Below, piece by piece: positions 26,301-39,654 of a stretch of 64,000 nt of DNA. The position numbers were made by a program, and so were the translations under genes. The stretch is taken from NCBI GenBank assembly GCA_003640385.1, contig RCAB01000288.1, forward strand, positions 17,558 through 81,557, in the 5' to 3' direction. Source of the DNA: Setaria digitata (Eukaryota; Nematoda; Chromadorea; Rhabditida; Setariidae). Position 1 is the stretch's first letter. Every line of letters begins with the position of its first letter. The notes beneath the pieces were generated by a model that saw nothing but the letters and a program-made list of their open reading frames with translations, was not told where the DNA came from and ran no database searches.

Positions 26301-28012
26301 CCAAAAAAAAAAAAAAAAATATTCAGAACGACGATTTCTTAAGAACATACTACAAAAATAAAAAGCTTCTTTTGTTGAAAAAAAAAAAGAAAAAAAAGAA
26401 TCCGGTTAAAAATGCAATAAAATACATGTTACATATCAGAAACCCACGGCAGTCCTTAACTACTCAGAAATATTTGAACTCTAACTCTAACAATATATGT
26501 AATACATCTTTTTTCTTTGCTAATTCTATATATTTCTAGACTTTGAAATTGAAATACAAATAATATTTAACTACACCTCTTTCAAAGCATGCAAGAGAAG
26601 ATATTGCCGCTTTGGCTGGGAGTTGATTTGTTCGAGCAGAAATGGAAGATACTTTTCCAGATTTCCTAAGGCAAGCCTTCCCAATGCATACGATGCAGCT
26701 GTTTTCATCTCCTCCGATGTTGTATTGAAGGCATTCACCAACAGTTCTTCTGGTCTGAAATGTCAATAGTAAAGAGACGATAACAAAGAAAAAAGTTCCG
26801 TAAAATAAAGCTACCTGTCATATAAAAAAGTCACTTGACATCCCTTAAGCTGTCACCAAGACTGTCCGAAACTATATAATGTACAGGAAAGAAGTAAATA
26901 CGTACAGCAACTTTCGGAGATGAAACGCGAAAGCGATGGAAAAAGGACAATGACGATATATATTATACAGAAAACGGTCAAATCCCTATTTGTTCATGGT
27001 TAATAAAAGATGTATTATGAAACAAGAGTAGACTTTCGAATCAATTTTCAGAGTAGATCTAGAGTTTTAGATCTGAATTCAAAATTCGCAGTTTAGAGAT
27101 TAGTGAACTCAAAAATAACTATTAAATATTGCTAAATATTAGATGTTAAATATTTCTATAGGAAATGAACAGTGGATGGAGGAGAAAAAAGAAAACATAC
27201 CTTGGTGAAAACTTATCAAATGTTCGCGGACAATTACAGCCTAATTCACCCATTGCAAGCAGAGAAAACAACCGCACACCATCTGTTGTATCGTTTGACA
27301 CCACCTGTTCCGACAATTTTTTCGCCAGATTGCGGCAACGATTCTGCTGACCGGATGCTGAAGCAACTACAGCAGTACATGCCGATATTGAGCGATAGGC
27401 TTGCCGATGAAGCGACGCATTATCGTAAGCTGGCGCCGTCAGTTGATCCAACAATTCCTGAAGAATGATTCTACTTAATAAATTACGCGGACTGTGATAT
27501 CCGAAAAATGGTTAATTTAATTTTAAATTGAAGTTATGAAAATACCTCGAACGATGGTTTTTGTGGTACATCCGCCTGGACCAAGGCTAAGACAAAGTTT
27601 AGAGATGCTGTCAGAGTAGCACCCTGTAGTAAGGAGCTTTGAAGGAGATTAACATAAGATGCAAGTATGTCTGGCAAACTAGAAGATATAATCGCTGGTT
27701 GTGCAGCAACTAGATCTGAAAACCGAACCATATAAAGTTTAAGAAAAAAATAAGTAGGCTTAATGTTTGCCTTCGGTGAAACCGAAAGAGGTAAGCTTTT
27801 TCAAAAAGTCCACCTTCTGCTCAGAGGAACAATCATGACAAAAAGCAATATCGAAGAAAATAAATTAATACAAATGCAAACTTTTGCTTCGTATTTTATA
27901 AAAAGGTAATAATATTACTCAACTTTCAATGACCTTTACTTCGTAGTTCATTGAATGAGAGACAAAAGCAGGTGTTCTTCCGCGGTTAACTACTTAGTAC
28001 AATAGGTGCGTT

Positions 28013-28045
<33 letters not shown>

Positions 28046-31000
28046 AGCGACAATTAACTTCTGAAAGAAGACGTAAGAAACTTACGACTAAGGAATGTGA
28101 GAGTAAGCTGGCTGATTTGTAGATCCAATTCAGAAATTAATGCAGGCGTTTCTTGTAATACTCTTACTACTTCAGGCCCATCCATACCACCATGCTTATA
28201 ATTCAATACCAAGGAATCAAGCAAATTTAGAGTAGAAATCTATAATTTATATCAACTGTACTTAGTAGTGATTGGAAAGATGGAAAAAAAAATAAGATTC
28301 CCACAGTTTGCAAATATTTTTTAAGCACTCTATTAACAATGGACACTTGTGAAATTAGCAAGAAGAGAGAAGCAAATAAGAAAACTTCATGATAGTTAAA
28401 AAAGAACTAAGCCCTGCGTGACAAAAAGACTTTCAGTTGCAGTTCATTTTACAAAAAAAAAAAAAAAAGAATATCCAATTTACCTTTAAAGCTCTATGGT
28501 TCTTGCGTAAATACTCGGCTAGTAACAACAAAATATCTGAGAGAACTGAATGAAGCGAAATTGATAAAGGACTGTTCACAATAACTGTAAGTGCTTTTAC
28601 CGTAACAAGACGAGTCATTTCATTACGAAGACGATCCAAGAATATTGGCAAACAAGTTGGTAACTGAAAAAAATTGCAATTTTAAAAATACAAGAACAAA
28701 ATGAAAGCGATGATAAAAAAAACTCCAAAACTCTAGATTTCAAGAATGCCTCTTACCTTGTCTTTTAAAAAGTCACCAAAAGTTGCTATGAGAAGGCCTG
28801 CTGCTGTTATTGCTTTTTCCTTCACCTCCTGGAAAAAATAAAAAATAAAAAAATAAAAAAGTAGTAATATTAAAACGGTAGGAAACTAAATTTAGCATTG
28901 CATCACATAAACTTCCGTATGTACATATGAAAATTATCAAACCTGATCTATATCAGTAGCCTTTAATTTGCCAATAATTGCCTCGTAAACGCTATCAACG
29001 TATGGCGAATAATCGAATTTGTTTTGATCGGATGTTACTGGACGTAAGACACGAATCAACGAAGTTGTTACTGTCAGTGCTTCTGCAGCTACTTTGTAGA
29101 ACTGTTCACTAACAGCTCGCACAATGAGCGGCACTAGTATATCCATATAAGCGTGCAACTTCTAGAAAAAAAAAACTGGAAAATGAAGGCAGCATATCAG
29201 TGACTGACTTTTCCAACACTGCTTGGGAAATAACATATTTCTTGTTCACGTGAATAAATAACATTTGTACAAGGAAACGTATCGATGTAGAAAGAGATAT
29301 ATAAAAAAACATTTTTGCTACCTCCGGTGAATGAGTGCAAAGCGCTCCTGAAAGAAATGTTAGCGTGTCGATTTTCACGCTTGTATTTAAGGAGCGATCA
29401 TTCATTGCACTTGATACTCCTGCTGTAAGGTGAAATATTTCATCAGCAAGCGCACCCGGATATGCTCTTAAAAATTTTAAGTCAGATTTTCCAAGTAAGA
29501 GAAATTATTGGCAAACAAATGACTAAGATCATATAATTATGACAAATTAAATAGAAAATGAATCGACATTTTAATGTGAATGTGGAAAATGATAAATAGA
29601 AATAAATAAAAAACAAACTTTAACAGATGCGTAAGTAAAACGAAACAATATTGCTTAGTTTTGAGTGCCTTTGTGTTTAATTGCCGACTGACTGCTTTGA
29701 CAAGCAAAGGAATCTGCGAATCCAAAGCCTGGAATATGTACTCAGTCAACAAAGTGCTCTCGTGAGCAGCTTTACAATTTTATTTTAAAGCGGTAACAAT
29801 AGATTTAAAGCATTGCAATATCATACTTTATTACTTCTCAAACCGAAAATAAAACCCTAGATAAACTGCCACAGAATGAACAGAATAAAGAAGTCTCTTG
29901 CACCTACATTAGCCACTTCACTGGTATCTGCTTTTATTCAAGTACCTCAGCGACAGTTAAGCATTTCTTGCTTTAACTCCAAACATCAACTTCTCAATCC
30001 AGAAAAATAGGGAAGTATAAACCTGCAATGTCTCAAGCTGCTCACTGCTCAAAGCATTCCGAAGCAGTACACCACCTTTAACAGTAACTGTTTCGACATC
30101 GCCACATGCATTTTTCTTTGGATCACCATTTTCCTCAGGCTAAAACAAAAATGAAAACAACACATCTTAACAAAATTAAACTGTAGAATTGTTTAAAAAC
30201 CATTGACTTCGAATCTTCTGAAAGCCAGGGCTACTTAATTTTAGGGAAAATAAAAGCAAAAGTAAAACGTTTTAATGAAATCCATACTGTTTCAACGTGC
30301 TTGTTAAGTATGCAAATGAACTTACAACGCAAATAGCTGAAAAGTTTGGGATTAAATTGCGAATCTGTGAAAGCAGTGCAGTATAAGCATGCATTATATC
30401 CCATTTTACGTTTTCCTCACGCTCTTTGAAGCGACTAATCAAGAGAGGACCAAATGATGTCAAATATTTTACAATCTCGTCACGACGCGACAAAATCTGA
30501 AAAACGGTGTCTTAAAACTTTCTTTTGTTTCGTGAAACTAAATCAAAACATCTGAGAAAAGTAAAGAGCGAAATGTTAAAATTCCACTTCGTCTGGTTAC
30601 TCTCAAATTATAGTTTCATCCACTAATATTAGAAAAGGAGTTACTAAAACTATGATAAACAGAACAAAAGTTTAAGAATAAACATTAAGAAAATTAACTG
30701 ATGCTAAATGAAATGAGCAAGTTATCTTGTAAAGAAATACATTCCTTTTTTTTAGGAAAAAGAACGACCCAGCAATAGGCATAACATGATTCTAAACCTT
30801 AGAATGATTTATTCCTAAACATACAAGAGCTTCAATGCATTTAGCGCTTGCTCGACGCACTTTCCAGCTCATATCGTCATCATCCGAATATTCGTTTCCT
30901 TCGTCATCATCATCTTCAGTATCACCTGAAAATTTTTAAATCATAACTAGAATTAAAAGGCAAGAATGAAAATCTATTTTAGACTTATTTCAAAAAACTG

Positions 31001-33774
31001 AGATCTACTTCTCTACGTACAGAAATATTTACTGAGCAGATATCGATAAACAATGGTTGATTCCAAAAGGTAAACAAATGTTTGTTCGACCTGCGAGCAA
31101 CTATTTATTATTCATTATTGTTATTTATTTATTATCCAAAGCAGACATCATGATTTAATAACCATCGCTAAACTATAGTTCTCATTTTTTATCCACCCAG
31201 CTACTAAAATCGGTGATTTGAACTATTCATCTATACGAGGCATTCCTACACTCCGTGATATTCCCAATGTATTAAACCAAACTGTAGCCCAAGAATTTTG
31301 AAACAAGGCTAACAAAGATGTGTTGATACCTTAGTAATTAGTCACCGATAACTTCCGAACGGTTGAAATTTTGAAAACACATCAGCTTCAATCAATTATA
31401 ACGATTAATTACAAGTAGAAAATACCGTCAGTGTCCATTTGTGAAATGTTATCCATTTCTTCATCGTCATCATACGTATAATTAGGATCATGTTTCAAAT
31501 AATCCACGACTACCTTCACAATATTCGGTATAAATGGCGTTATTTCACGTGGACATCGATAAACAAACGTTTCGAATGCCTGCAAAGAGTCAATTGCGAC
31601 AATTTCCACATGTTACATTATTGGAAGAAGCAAGAAAGAAGATGAAAACTGACTGGACTATTTAGCGCATCAAAAACTCACCTGGATACATGATTCACGG
31701 AGTTCGTCATCTTCAGTTGCTGTAGTATACTCCACTAAAACAGGGACTAGTCTTGACAAATGTTTTACGAATCGGCGACTGGTTGTTTTACAAATACTCT
31801 GACTTGTTTGAACCATTGTACGAAATTGTGTAGCGGACGCCTGCAAAACAGTAGCAAATATATTTATTCTATCATCGTGATCATTCTACCCAGTCTGTTT
31901 CTCAAAAATAATGAAATTTCTCATTATAAATGGGAAGGGAAACTAAAAAACAAATGAATGATTACTCCAGCTGTCGTAAGGTGCTGCAAGATAACGTCCA
32001 TTGTTTCTCCATAAAGCGTGGCATCCGAGAGGGGCAACAAATTTGCTAATGCCATGACAGAACGTTTGCGAAGAGCCTGACGATCAGAGAACAGCTGTTG
32101 GAGTAAAGCTTCTTGCAGCTGAAACCATCGAATCGTATGTTTAAAAAAAAAAAAATGAACCATCGTGACGGGTAAAAAAATCCCCACGAAATTTCAAGGC
32201 TTGCAGAAAAACTGAAAATGAACCAAGCTCGGAATTCCGACTAAATTTCTCTTTTTAGTGTAATCAATCTTTTCATTCCCAAAAGAGTCACTTCTTCCAG
32301 CAAAGAATACTACATCTTTACACTATAAGAACAAACCCCTCTCAAATATGGAGAAAATAATGATCCATAACGTGTTAGGATATCCGTAATAATATCGATT
32401 ATTTCAAGTTTTACAGAGACATCAACATGTTCCGTATCGGCTATAATGTGAAATACTTTACGGGAAAACAATGAAAAATTCCTAACTGCTATCAACAACA
32501 AATTCAATTAAAAAATCCTGAAAAGGAAAGGCATGAATAAAGTATTGTAATACAAACGTAGATTAATGGAAACAATCATAGTGAAAGGAATTTACATAAT
32601 GCATCCTTAAGAGGTGGTACCAAAAGTTTAATTACTGCTACTGTCAAGGGAGAACTTGCAGCAGGCAATTCAGCAACGGCCGTTTTTAGCGCAATGGATG
32701 AAACATCTCGCAATTTTTCATCACCATTAATCATTGTTTCACAGAGATGTGAAAAGATTCCTTGCGCCTAAAAGAGGAAAACTTGAGGACTAAAAAGAAA
32801 AGCGAAATGGCTCAAACTTCCTTATTATTTATAACACTGTTGGTAATATAGCCATGGTTAGTCTGTAAACATTTTAACCAAGAAAAAAGGCAGTGAATGA
32901 ATCATTTTTTTTTTTTTTTTGCTTATTTAGCTGAGTGATAATCGAGATAAATGACGCCTTTCATCTAAATATTCCTGCATTTTAACTTGACTACTGCAAC
33001 TTTTCAAGCACTATTCAGTGATGAAAACGATTACGTTCGTTGCATGCTAAAGATTAAATGAAAATCAGTGGCGTAACACACATTTGATCTCATCACATCC
33101 TGTGTATTACAGCTAAAACTTGACCTGTGTATCTTTCACTTTATGTACAAGTGGCCCCAAGCATTTCACAGCTAAATTTTGCACTTCACCGTTTCTGTCT
33201 TCCAACAGCCTTACAACCATATTAACTACCTGTAAGACGGTTTACTTTTCTTTAAAGCAGTAAAAGTAAAAATAAAGCATAATTTAACACTAAATAAAAA
33301 CATTTGCAAACAGTGACACATTCTGCATCGACCGGATAACTATCACTAGCAATTCAAATTCCTGATTTTTGCTCTCAGTAATTTATTTGCACTTATCTGC
33401 AACAAAAAAATGAAGTCAACCCTTCGCTGTCCAGTATACCTCAATCAATTCTATTCACAAACACGTAAAACACGCAAGTGGAAAATCATCTCGATAATGA
33501 CATCCTACATTTATTTTTGTATAATAAATATAATTAAGAAAGCCTCATTGCGCTTAAATTCAGTTCAGTTTTAGTTCGTCTTATGACTAATAAAATCTCA
33601 TGCTTAATTTACGCAATATGAAAGGAAAAACCGAAGTACCCTGCGTTCGGATTCGTCGTCTAATTTGATGCTATCATTTTGCAGTTCAACAATCAAATCA
33701 TTTGTGGCCATGAAACGGTAATCCTTGTCCGTTGATGACATCTTTTCTAACAGACTTGCAATCTGAAACGGCAT
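23312..33774 (-). CDS. cand-1: CAND1 (TIP120A), cullin-associated HEAT-repeat protein
   Basis: CAND1 wraps unneddylated cullin-RBX1 and exchanges F-box-type substrate receptors. It is nearly all HEAT repeats. I joined 27 exons, all in phase, for 1280 residues (human 1230): 33774-33640, 33229-33125, 32767-32596, 32455-32337, 32118-31966, 31840-31682, 31579-31426, 30925-30825, 30496-30326, 30139-30023, 29728-29619, 29466-29322, 29161-28943, 28828-28757, 28663-28484, 28239-28086, 27715-27546, 27457-27201, 26754-26577, 26212-26030, 25771-25565, 25146-25004, 24841-24763, 24639-24532, 24316-24215, 23968-23882, 23374-23312. Diagnostic blocks: [20 protein letters not shown] at the start, the acidic [14 protein letters not shown] loop, [28 protein letters not shown] [36 protein letters not shown] and [16 protein letters not shown]. 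The 32596/32455 junction is the least sure. An alternative start is described separately. Confidence 0.95.
28013..28044. repeat. Long A homopolymer in a CAND1 intron
   Basis: About 30 consecutive A on the plus strand, inside the intron between CAND1 exons 28239-28086 and 27715-27546. It reads as a T run in the transcript. Confidence 0.9.
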
Positions 33775-34034
33775 ATTTCCCGACTTCGATTTAGGCCGTT
33801 TGGTATTCGATGTGAAACCCTGCAAATGAATTGTACAGTAACAGCTAAGATATTGATGGAACCATTCCCGTTTATTTTTAAATAAAGTTTACTGGGTCTA
33901 AATAATTCGTAATTTCAGGAGAGACACCAATTAATATCACTCAAAGAATTTCTAATAAATATTAGGTCCAGTGAATTTAGATATACCATTAAACGGAAAC
34001 GCTGCAAATTGGTCTTCATGCCAGGAACATTCAT
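33775..34034 (-). other. Possible alternative 5' coding exon of CAND1
   Basis: An ATG at 34034 opens 16 codons to a GTATAT donor (exon 34034-33987). The next acceptor (TTTGCAG, exon from 33819) continues in frame for 15 codons into the usual CAND1 Met. This would add 31 basic residues. The same TTTGCAG could instead be a spliced-leader acceptor, making this stretch UTR. Confidence 0.4.
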
Positions 34035-34502
34035 GAATTCCGGAACACACAGTCCTCGGGCTCGGGGTATGCAACTACAGAATACCAGAAAGGATTCTTA
34101 GAAAATTATTTCAGACATTAAACAAATTCACTTAAAAAGTAAACATTTCTGTAAAGATACAAAATTAAAAGAAAAACGGTGTAGTATTTTTACAGTACAA
34201 GGTTCTTGTCTGAGACTGTTCAAAACACTTCACCTTGAATGGTCTATACTATTCAGGCACGATAGAAAAATAAGCACCATAAAGTGTCAAAAAAGAAATC
34301 AAAATATGACTAAAGTGAAATTCAAAACTCAACTGAAAGATAATTTGATCCCCTATATTCACACTGACAGTGTTTACTTTTATTTCGTATATTTTTTACC
34401 CGTTCTGACAGAATAATGTTCCTAGTAGGTGCAATTTTATGCGACATAAAGCTCGTGTTTTTATAATCATGCCTCCTTTGCAACCATACTTTTCGGCCAG
34501 AT

Positions 34503-34545
34503 GATATATAGTTGTATCATATATAGATGTATCATATATAGTTAT
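34503..34545. repeat. Short tandem repeat of about 15-16 bases
   Basis: The unit (T)GTATCATATATAG recurs about two and a half times with small changes. Confidence 0.7.
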
Positions 34546-34808
34546 CAAACCATACCACTGAGAGTATTTAATAATACTAATAATAACTAATAAACAGTGA
34601 CGACAATTAATAATAGTAAGAATAATTAATGATTAAAAATATTAAGCTAGACAAGTGAGTAAATTAATAGCCAAATCAATTAAACAATTAATCGATTCAA
34701 TGAATAAATTAATAAGTTAATTAGACTAATTGAATGAAAAATAAATAGATCAATTAAACAGTATATAATAATGATCATAATTTCCAATAATAATTTTCAA
34801 TAATAATA

Positions 34809-34983
34809 TGTAAGGACAGGGGAAATATTTCTACCGCTACATTTTCCATCGAAATCATTTGATAAGAAGTGCCCCCGCATCACTGCACTGCATCACTGGT
34901 GAATCTCAATAAAACCCTCCACCACTGGCGAATCCCAGTAAAACTGAATCGGAATTCCTGATTAATCTACAGGATATTCGACA
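34809..34983 (+). mobile_element. Probable solo/degenerate LTR of a retrotransposon
   Basis: The block starts TGTAAGGACAGGGG and ends ATTCGACA, so it has TG...CA ends, and it holds an internal AATAAA (34908-34913). Shortly after the end comes TTGGTGACC (from 34993), like the TTGGTGACCC that follows the 5' LTR in many BEL/Pao and Gypsy elements. Base composition differs from the flanks. At about 175 bases it is short, and I saw no second copy or gag/pol reading frame here, so it would be a relic. Inference from motif knowledge only. Confidence 0.4.
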
Positions 34984-37468
34984 ATCGGAGAGTTGGTGAC
35001 CCTCCCACCTACACTTCCAATGCATCCGCCAATGCCCCCATCAGTCTAGGATGATTCTACACCTTTCTTCGAACCTGTATTAGTATGCAACTGTGACGGA
35101 GATATATATCACTCCAAACGGTACGCCATGAAAAGTAATATCCAACCCTTTTTTTTTTATGTTTTAAGCGATGGAATTTGATATATTAGTGGAGTCATAT
35201 CATTAACTCAAGAGTCAATTCTTGCAAATTATTTCAAATTCAAAGTAAATTTTTCTTCATTGTAAGAGTTGTAAGCAAATTTCAGCTCTGAAAGTTTGGG
35301 AAAATATTCAAATATATCTGCAAAATCAAAAATTTGCATCAAGAATTCCTCTAATAGCTCATTTCATCTAATGTTTCACTGTTTTTTCCTTATTTCAATT
35401 CCAGTCATTGATGGAATGAAAAATGAGCTTAGTCCCTTAATAACAAGTGGTGCAAAAGCGAAATTATACGAAATGAATTTTTTTCTTTTATTCCAAAAAG
35501 CAACCTGATATTACCGACTAGTGATATTCGCCAATCCGATAATTCAGTGATCACATTTACTGAATGTTCATAAACTGATTACCGAAAATTGGGAAAAATT
35601 ACTTAAATACAAAGTATTCAATCTCTGATACAAGAGTAAATGATACATTTTCCGGAAAGTCTCAATGTGACCAGTTGTTGACACGAAATGGATAATGAAT
35701 AAATTTGAAGAAATTTTAGAACACAATTATATCATTGCCAGTCATTGTCCTCCTCTGTCCATGCAAATTACTGTTCTGTTAAATTCAAGCAAAATATGCT
35801 AAATTTGTGCAAAGCTATTCAAATGTTCAACTCTCACTCAAACAGATTTCAAATGAAAAAGAAAAAAGAAATTGAAGTTTGGTGGCATATATATTTTAGA
35901 GGTCAAGGTTTAATTACACCTGAACATTTAATTACACTGCCGTTAGTATGATAGGTGCAGGATGATTTGCACTAGATATAAATATGATAGTGGATATTTT
36001 TATCGTCTTGTTAGGAACTCGTTAATTTCCCCTCTTCTCAATGACCTGAAATTTGACCTTGAATGCTGTTCATATGAAAACGAATATGTCATAGTTCTTG
36101 CCATTGCTTCTCTGACATACTTTCAAAATCATCATTATATGCAATATCCAGTACACCATTATCCCCGATTACTGGTTATTGCTTCTCTTTCTTTTCCAGT
36201 ATTTCCCTTTGTTTACTGCAGTATGGATTAATACATATCATTATTAATGACTTTACATTATCCATTTTATTTCAAAGATGATTATCATTTAGTTATCATA
36301 ATTACATTTTCTTTGATGTATCATTTTATCATATGTAAATGAGAGCTTTGCACCGCAGTTTTTTTGCACATGAGATTCACGATAATTAATTAAGAAATAA
36401 TAATTTTTTAAAATGACGCATTTTCTTAATGATAACAGTAATACATTTAGCAACTAGTAGTAAGAAATAATAATGAAGAAATAATGATTAATAAAAATAA
36501 CAAACATGCAGCAACTTTATATCAGCAATATTTATCACTTGAAATTTTAAAGAAAAAAAAAAAGGAAAATATAAAGCTTATTTATGAAATATTAATTAGC
36601 GTTATTAGCATAGCATCCCCTCCGGTAGAAATAGCATAAATGAGGAACGGTCCATATATGGAGTGGATAGTCGAATTTGTTAATTACCAATATTTATGAT
36701 ATTTAACATAAAAAATATGTAATGTTTATAATTTCTGATAACCATCTGATAAACATTTATAATTTACGATGATACAAAATCCATCATTTATGGAATTACC
36801 ACACTTACTTGTATAAACGTTATGTGTATATTACGGAGAAACGCCGTTCGGAAAACTGATCAGAAGGAAATTTTCCATTTCCCCAGAAAGTGAAGAAAAA
36901 AAGAAGATAAAAATGGCTTTCATATTCCTTTATATTTTTTCCACAGGAGAAAATTGCTTACAGCATTTGCTACTGTGATAAATAGTATTTTGATTCTCAA
37001 ACCTAAATAGGGAAAGAATATAATTGTAAAGAATAAGTTATGATTTTAAGAAGGTATAAGAGCAGCAAAACGATACTCCATCAGCAAATAAAAATAAACG
37101 AATGAATGAACGCTAAAATTTATAAATACAACAGTAGCGATTTTGAAAAGAGATAGAAGTGGACGGACAAAGAGGAGAGGATATGGATGAAGAACATTGT
37201 GGAAACTTCTTGAAAACCACACTAGACTAAATGAATCTGCATGAATTTATACAATAATGACTTCTCTTGCAAAGACTAAAATATTTCTATTTTATACTTC
37301 ACTTTCATATACACGAACCTAAATTTCAATTAATTAAAAGCAAGTTTCCAAATTTCCAAATGAAATTTAAAACACAATTAATAGCTAGAGATAAAGATGA
37401 ACTTCGAAACGAAAAATCATCGAAATTTTTATGTCTTCTATTGTGATTGGCATGATAATGTCACATCG

Positions 37469-38226
37469 TTATAGGTATTTTCTGGGCGCAAGATGTTTGA
37501 ATGGCGGAAGATAAATAAGGCGTGCAAGTGACATATATACTGAGCCTAAAAAATAAAAAGTGTTAAATATTTGAATCCCAAATTTGGAAATCAAATTCCT
37601 CTGCAAAATTCTTCCAAAATACGTTTAAAGTTTTGCAAGGATATTAGATACATGATTACCACTAATAATATCATCAAACTGCTTTGCGTCTCTAGTGTAG
37701 GATAATATTTAATCACTTTTTTTTTTTTTACTACCACTCATTTTTAAGCCATTGTGCTTCCTTTATCGAAAAGCAAGGCTGTTAATGTTCATCAGCTTTA
37801 GTGTAATAATTTGGTACTTCTAGATGACAGATAATTGCAATTATTTAAGCACTTAAAAATGTAACTGTAATCGTAAATCGAAAACCGGAAAAACTGACAT
37901 AGATTTGGAACAACATCACTAGAAAGGAACAAAATATAATTACTAAAAAACAAATCGCTGACCCCTTTAAAGACTACTACCAAAATTACTGGAATATAAA
38001 CCTCATAATAAAACTACAAAATATATGAAATAAAAATTAGAAAAAATTAACAATACAAACCAACGGCTATAAGACGTAGAGGTATTCTTTTATATATAGT
38101 ACCACTGTTGACGGTACTACGGGTATTGTACCAAATATAAGTAGCGACGGAAAGAAACAATCCGGTGCCAATGTAACGGCATGACTGACAATCTGACACA
38201 ACAAGTTCCGATTTCTCCTCACTCAT
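37469..38226 (-). CDS. DMAC1: DMAC1-like small mitochondrial membrane protein
   Basis: Two exons (38226-38061 and 37545-37469) encode 80 residues. A CxxC motif in SDCQSCRYIGTG sits before a first hydrophobic helix (LFLSVATYIWY), and a second helix (LRLIAVGSVYMSLARLIYL) follows. This order, size and the CxxCR start match the DMAC1/TMEM261 family, whose human member helps assemble the distal membrane arm of complex I. The family is short and weakly conserved, so the assignment is moderate. The ATG follows TTTTTGCCAG by about 24 bases, a possible spliced-leader site. The gene lies 1.4 kb downstream of NAA20 on the same strand. Confidence 0.65.
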
Positions 38227-39654
38227 AGTTGAATTCTTAACATTGAAACTGGCAAAAACTAAAATCAGAATTAAATTATATTCCTTACAGATGAAAGGTA
38301 GACATTTCTCCTTTAGTACTCTTTTCGTCTTCTTCTCGAAAGGAAAGAACCATTGAGAATAAGTTGGGAATAATTTTGCTTTTCTTTTTTTTCCAATTGT
38401 ATTGATAAATTTGAATTCACAACGACCACCACACACATAATTAAACTGGAATAAGCCTAAAGAGTTAGTCTAATTTACCAGGCATAAAACTGCGACTTCA
38501 CACTGAGATCACTGCATCAGTGTTTAAGATAAGTCGCAAATTTTCCATGAAATTTCAACGAAATATATCTGACTCGAAAGACATGCAGGAAATTTATGGT
38601 GAATTTCGCAACATTTGTGTTTTAACCTTCTTCATGTGTAATAGAAATTTAAGAAAAATTACCTGTAAGGTGTTTCTCTATTATTGTAGCTAATGAAAGG
38701 GATGTTTTTTTTTTTCGATGTAAAAATTATTAATCGGTTCTGAAACCTCAAATTGTCATACGGCTTAGAAGTAAGGGAAAAATTTGTTGTCATCGCAAGA
38801 TAATTATATCACTGTTAAAGAAAGAAGGAAGGAAAATAAAACAAGAAATAGTTCACATTTGGCTAATAACCGATTTGCAAAAATTATTAAAAAATTAACA
38901 GTAAAAAATTCTAAAATCAAATTTTTATTCCTTAAAAATAAGTTACAATTTCAGACAGTTTTAAATGCACTTTTAGTGACTTCTAGACAACAGTTTTGGG
39001 AGGAGCTCTTCCATATCCGTTTCAGTGATTTTTTATGTACCTAAAATACAGCTAGTATTAAAATTTAACTTTTTTAACTTTTAATTTTTTAAACTTCCTT
39101 TATGAATTAAATTGTATTGGATTAGAAGTGAAAAAAAGTGAAAGAGATAAAAGACATGCATTTCCTGCCCATCAAACAAGATGTGATTGGCACTTGATAA
39201 AAATTTGTTAGGAATAATTGTCAATGACTTTATAAAATTCGAATGAATTTCAATGATATATTCAAAATTTACATCACAAAAATGAGGATAACATGGTAAT
39301 TAGTATATATAATAAATAAGTGATCAAGGGAGATTCGTATTCGTATCCTCCTTTGATCTTATTATCACTTAGTTGACCGGAATTGTCTATTAATTATTGT
39401 TAAACATTATAACAACTCTGTAAAAGCCTCCGAAAAATAATCCGAAAATATTTGGCATACTGTGCAACCAGTTTTGTGTATAATGATTAAGCAAAAAATA
39501 TTTTGACAAAAACATTGGCATTAAATCAAACATGACCAGCGAAAAAAAAATATGGGAAAATAAAATTCTTCCTTATCATTTTTACATGCCATTCCAAACA
39601 GTGCCAAGAAAAAAGAATTGCTGTGCTAAGAAAATTGCAAAAAAAAGGGTTAAT
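38227..39654. other. Intergenic region between DMAC1-like and NAA20
   Basis: AT-rich, no coding exon supported. It holds the upstream region of the DMAC1-like gene and the NAA20 3' UTR. Confidence 0.5.

Larger units (their letters stand above)
34035..37468. other. Large intergenic region with an LTR remnant
   Basis: No gene was supported. Contents: a short repeat of TGTATCATATATAG near 34503-34545, an AT-rich simple stretch at 34560-34800, a more GC-rich block at 34809-35110 that looks like a retroelement remnant, and AT-rich sequence with short ORFs to 37468. A small candidate GC-richer patch (GGAGAAACGCCGTTCGG) near 36836 is unexplained. Confidence 0.5.

Noticed and set aside
27165..27468. 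Overlapping plus-strand ORFs of 61 and 98 codons
   Set aside because: Antisense shadow of the largest CAND1 exon.
35745..36231. Two short plus-strand ORFs near the LTR relic
   Set aside because: No splice-consistent neighbours and no recognisable protein or retroelement motif.
38227..38436. Upstream extension of the DMAC1-like ORF to a 129-codon frame
   Set aside because: The extra 70 residues are Lys/Phe-rich intron-like sequence ahead of a TTTTTGCCAG acceptor; the family starts close to the CxxC motif.
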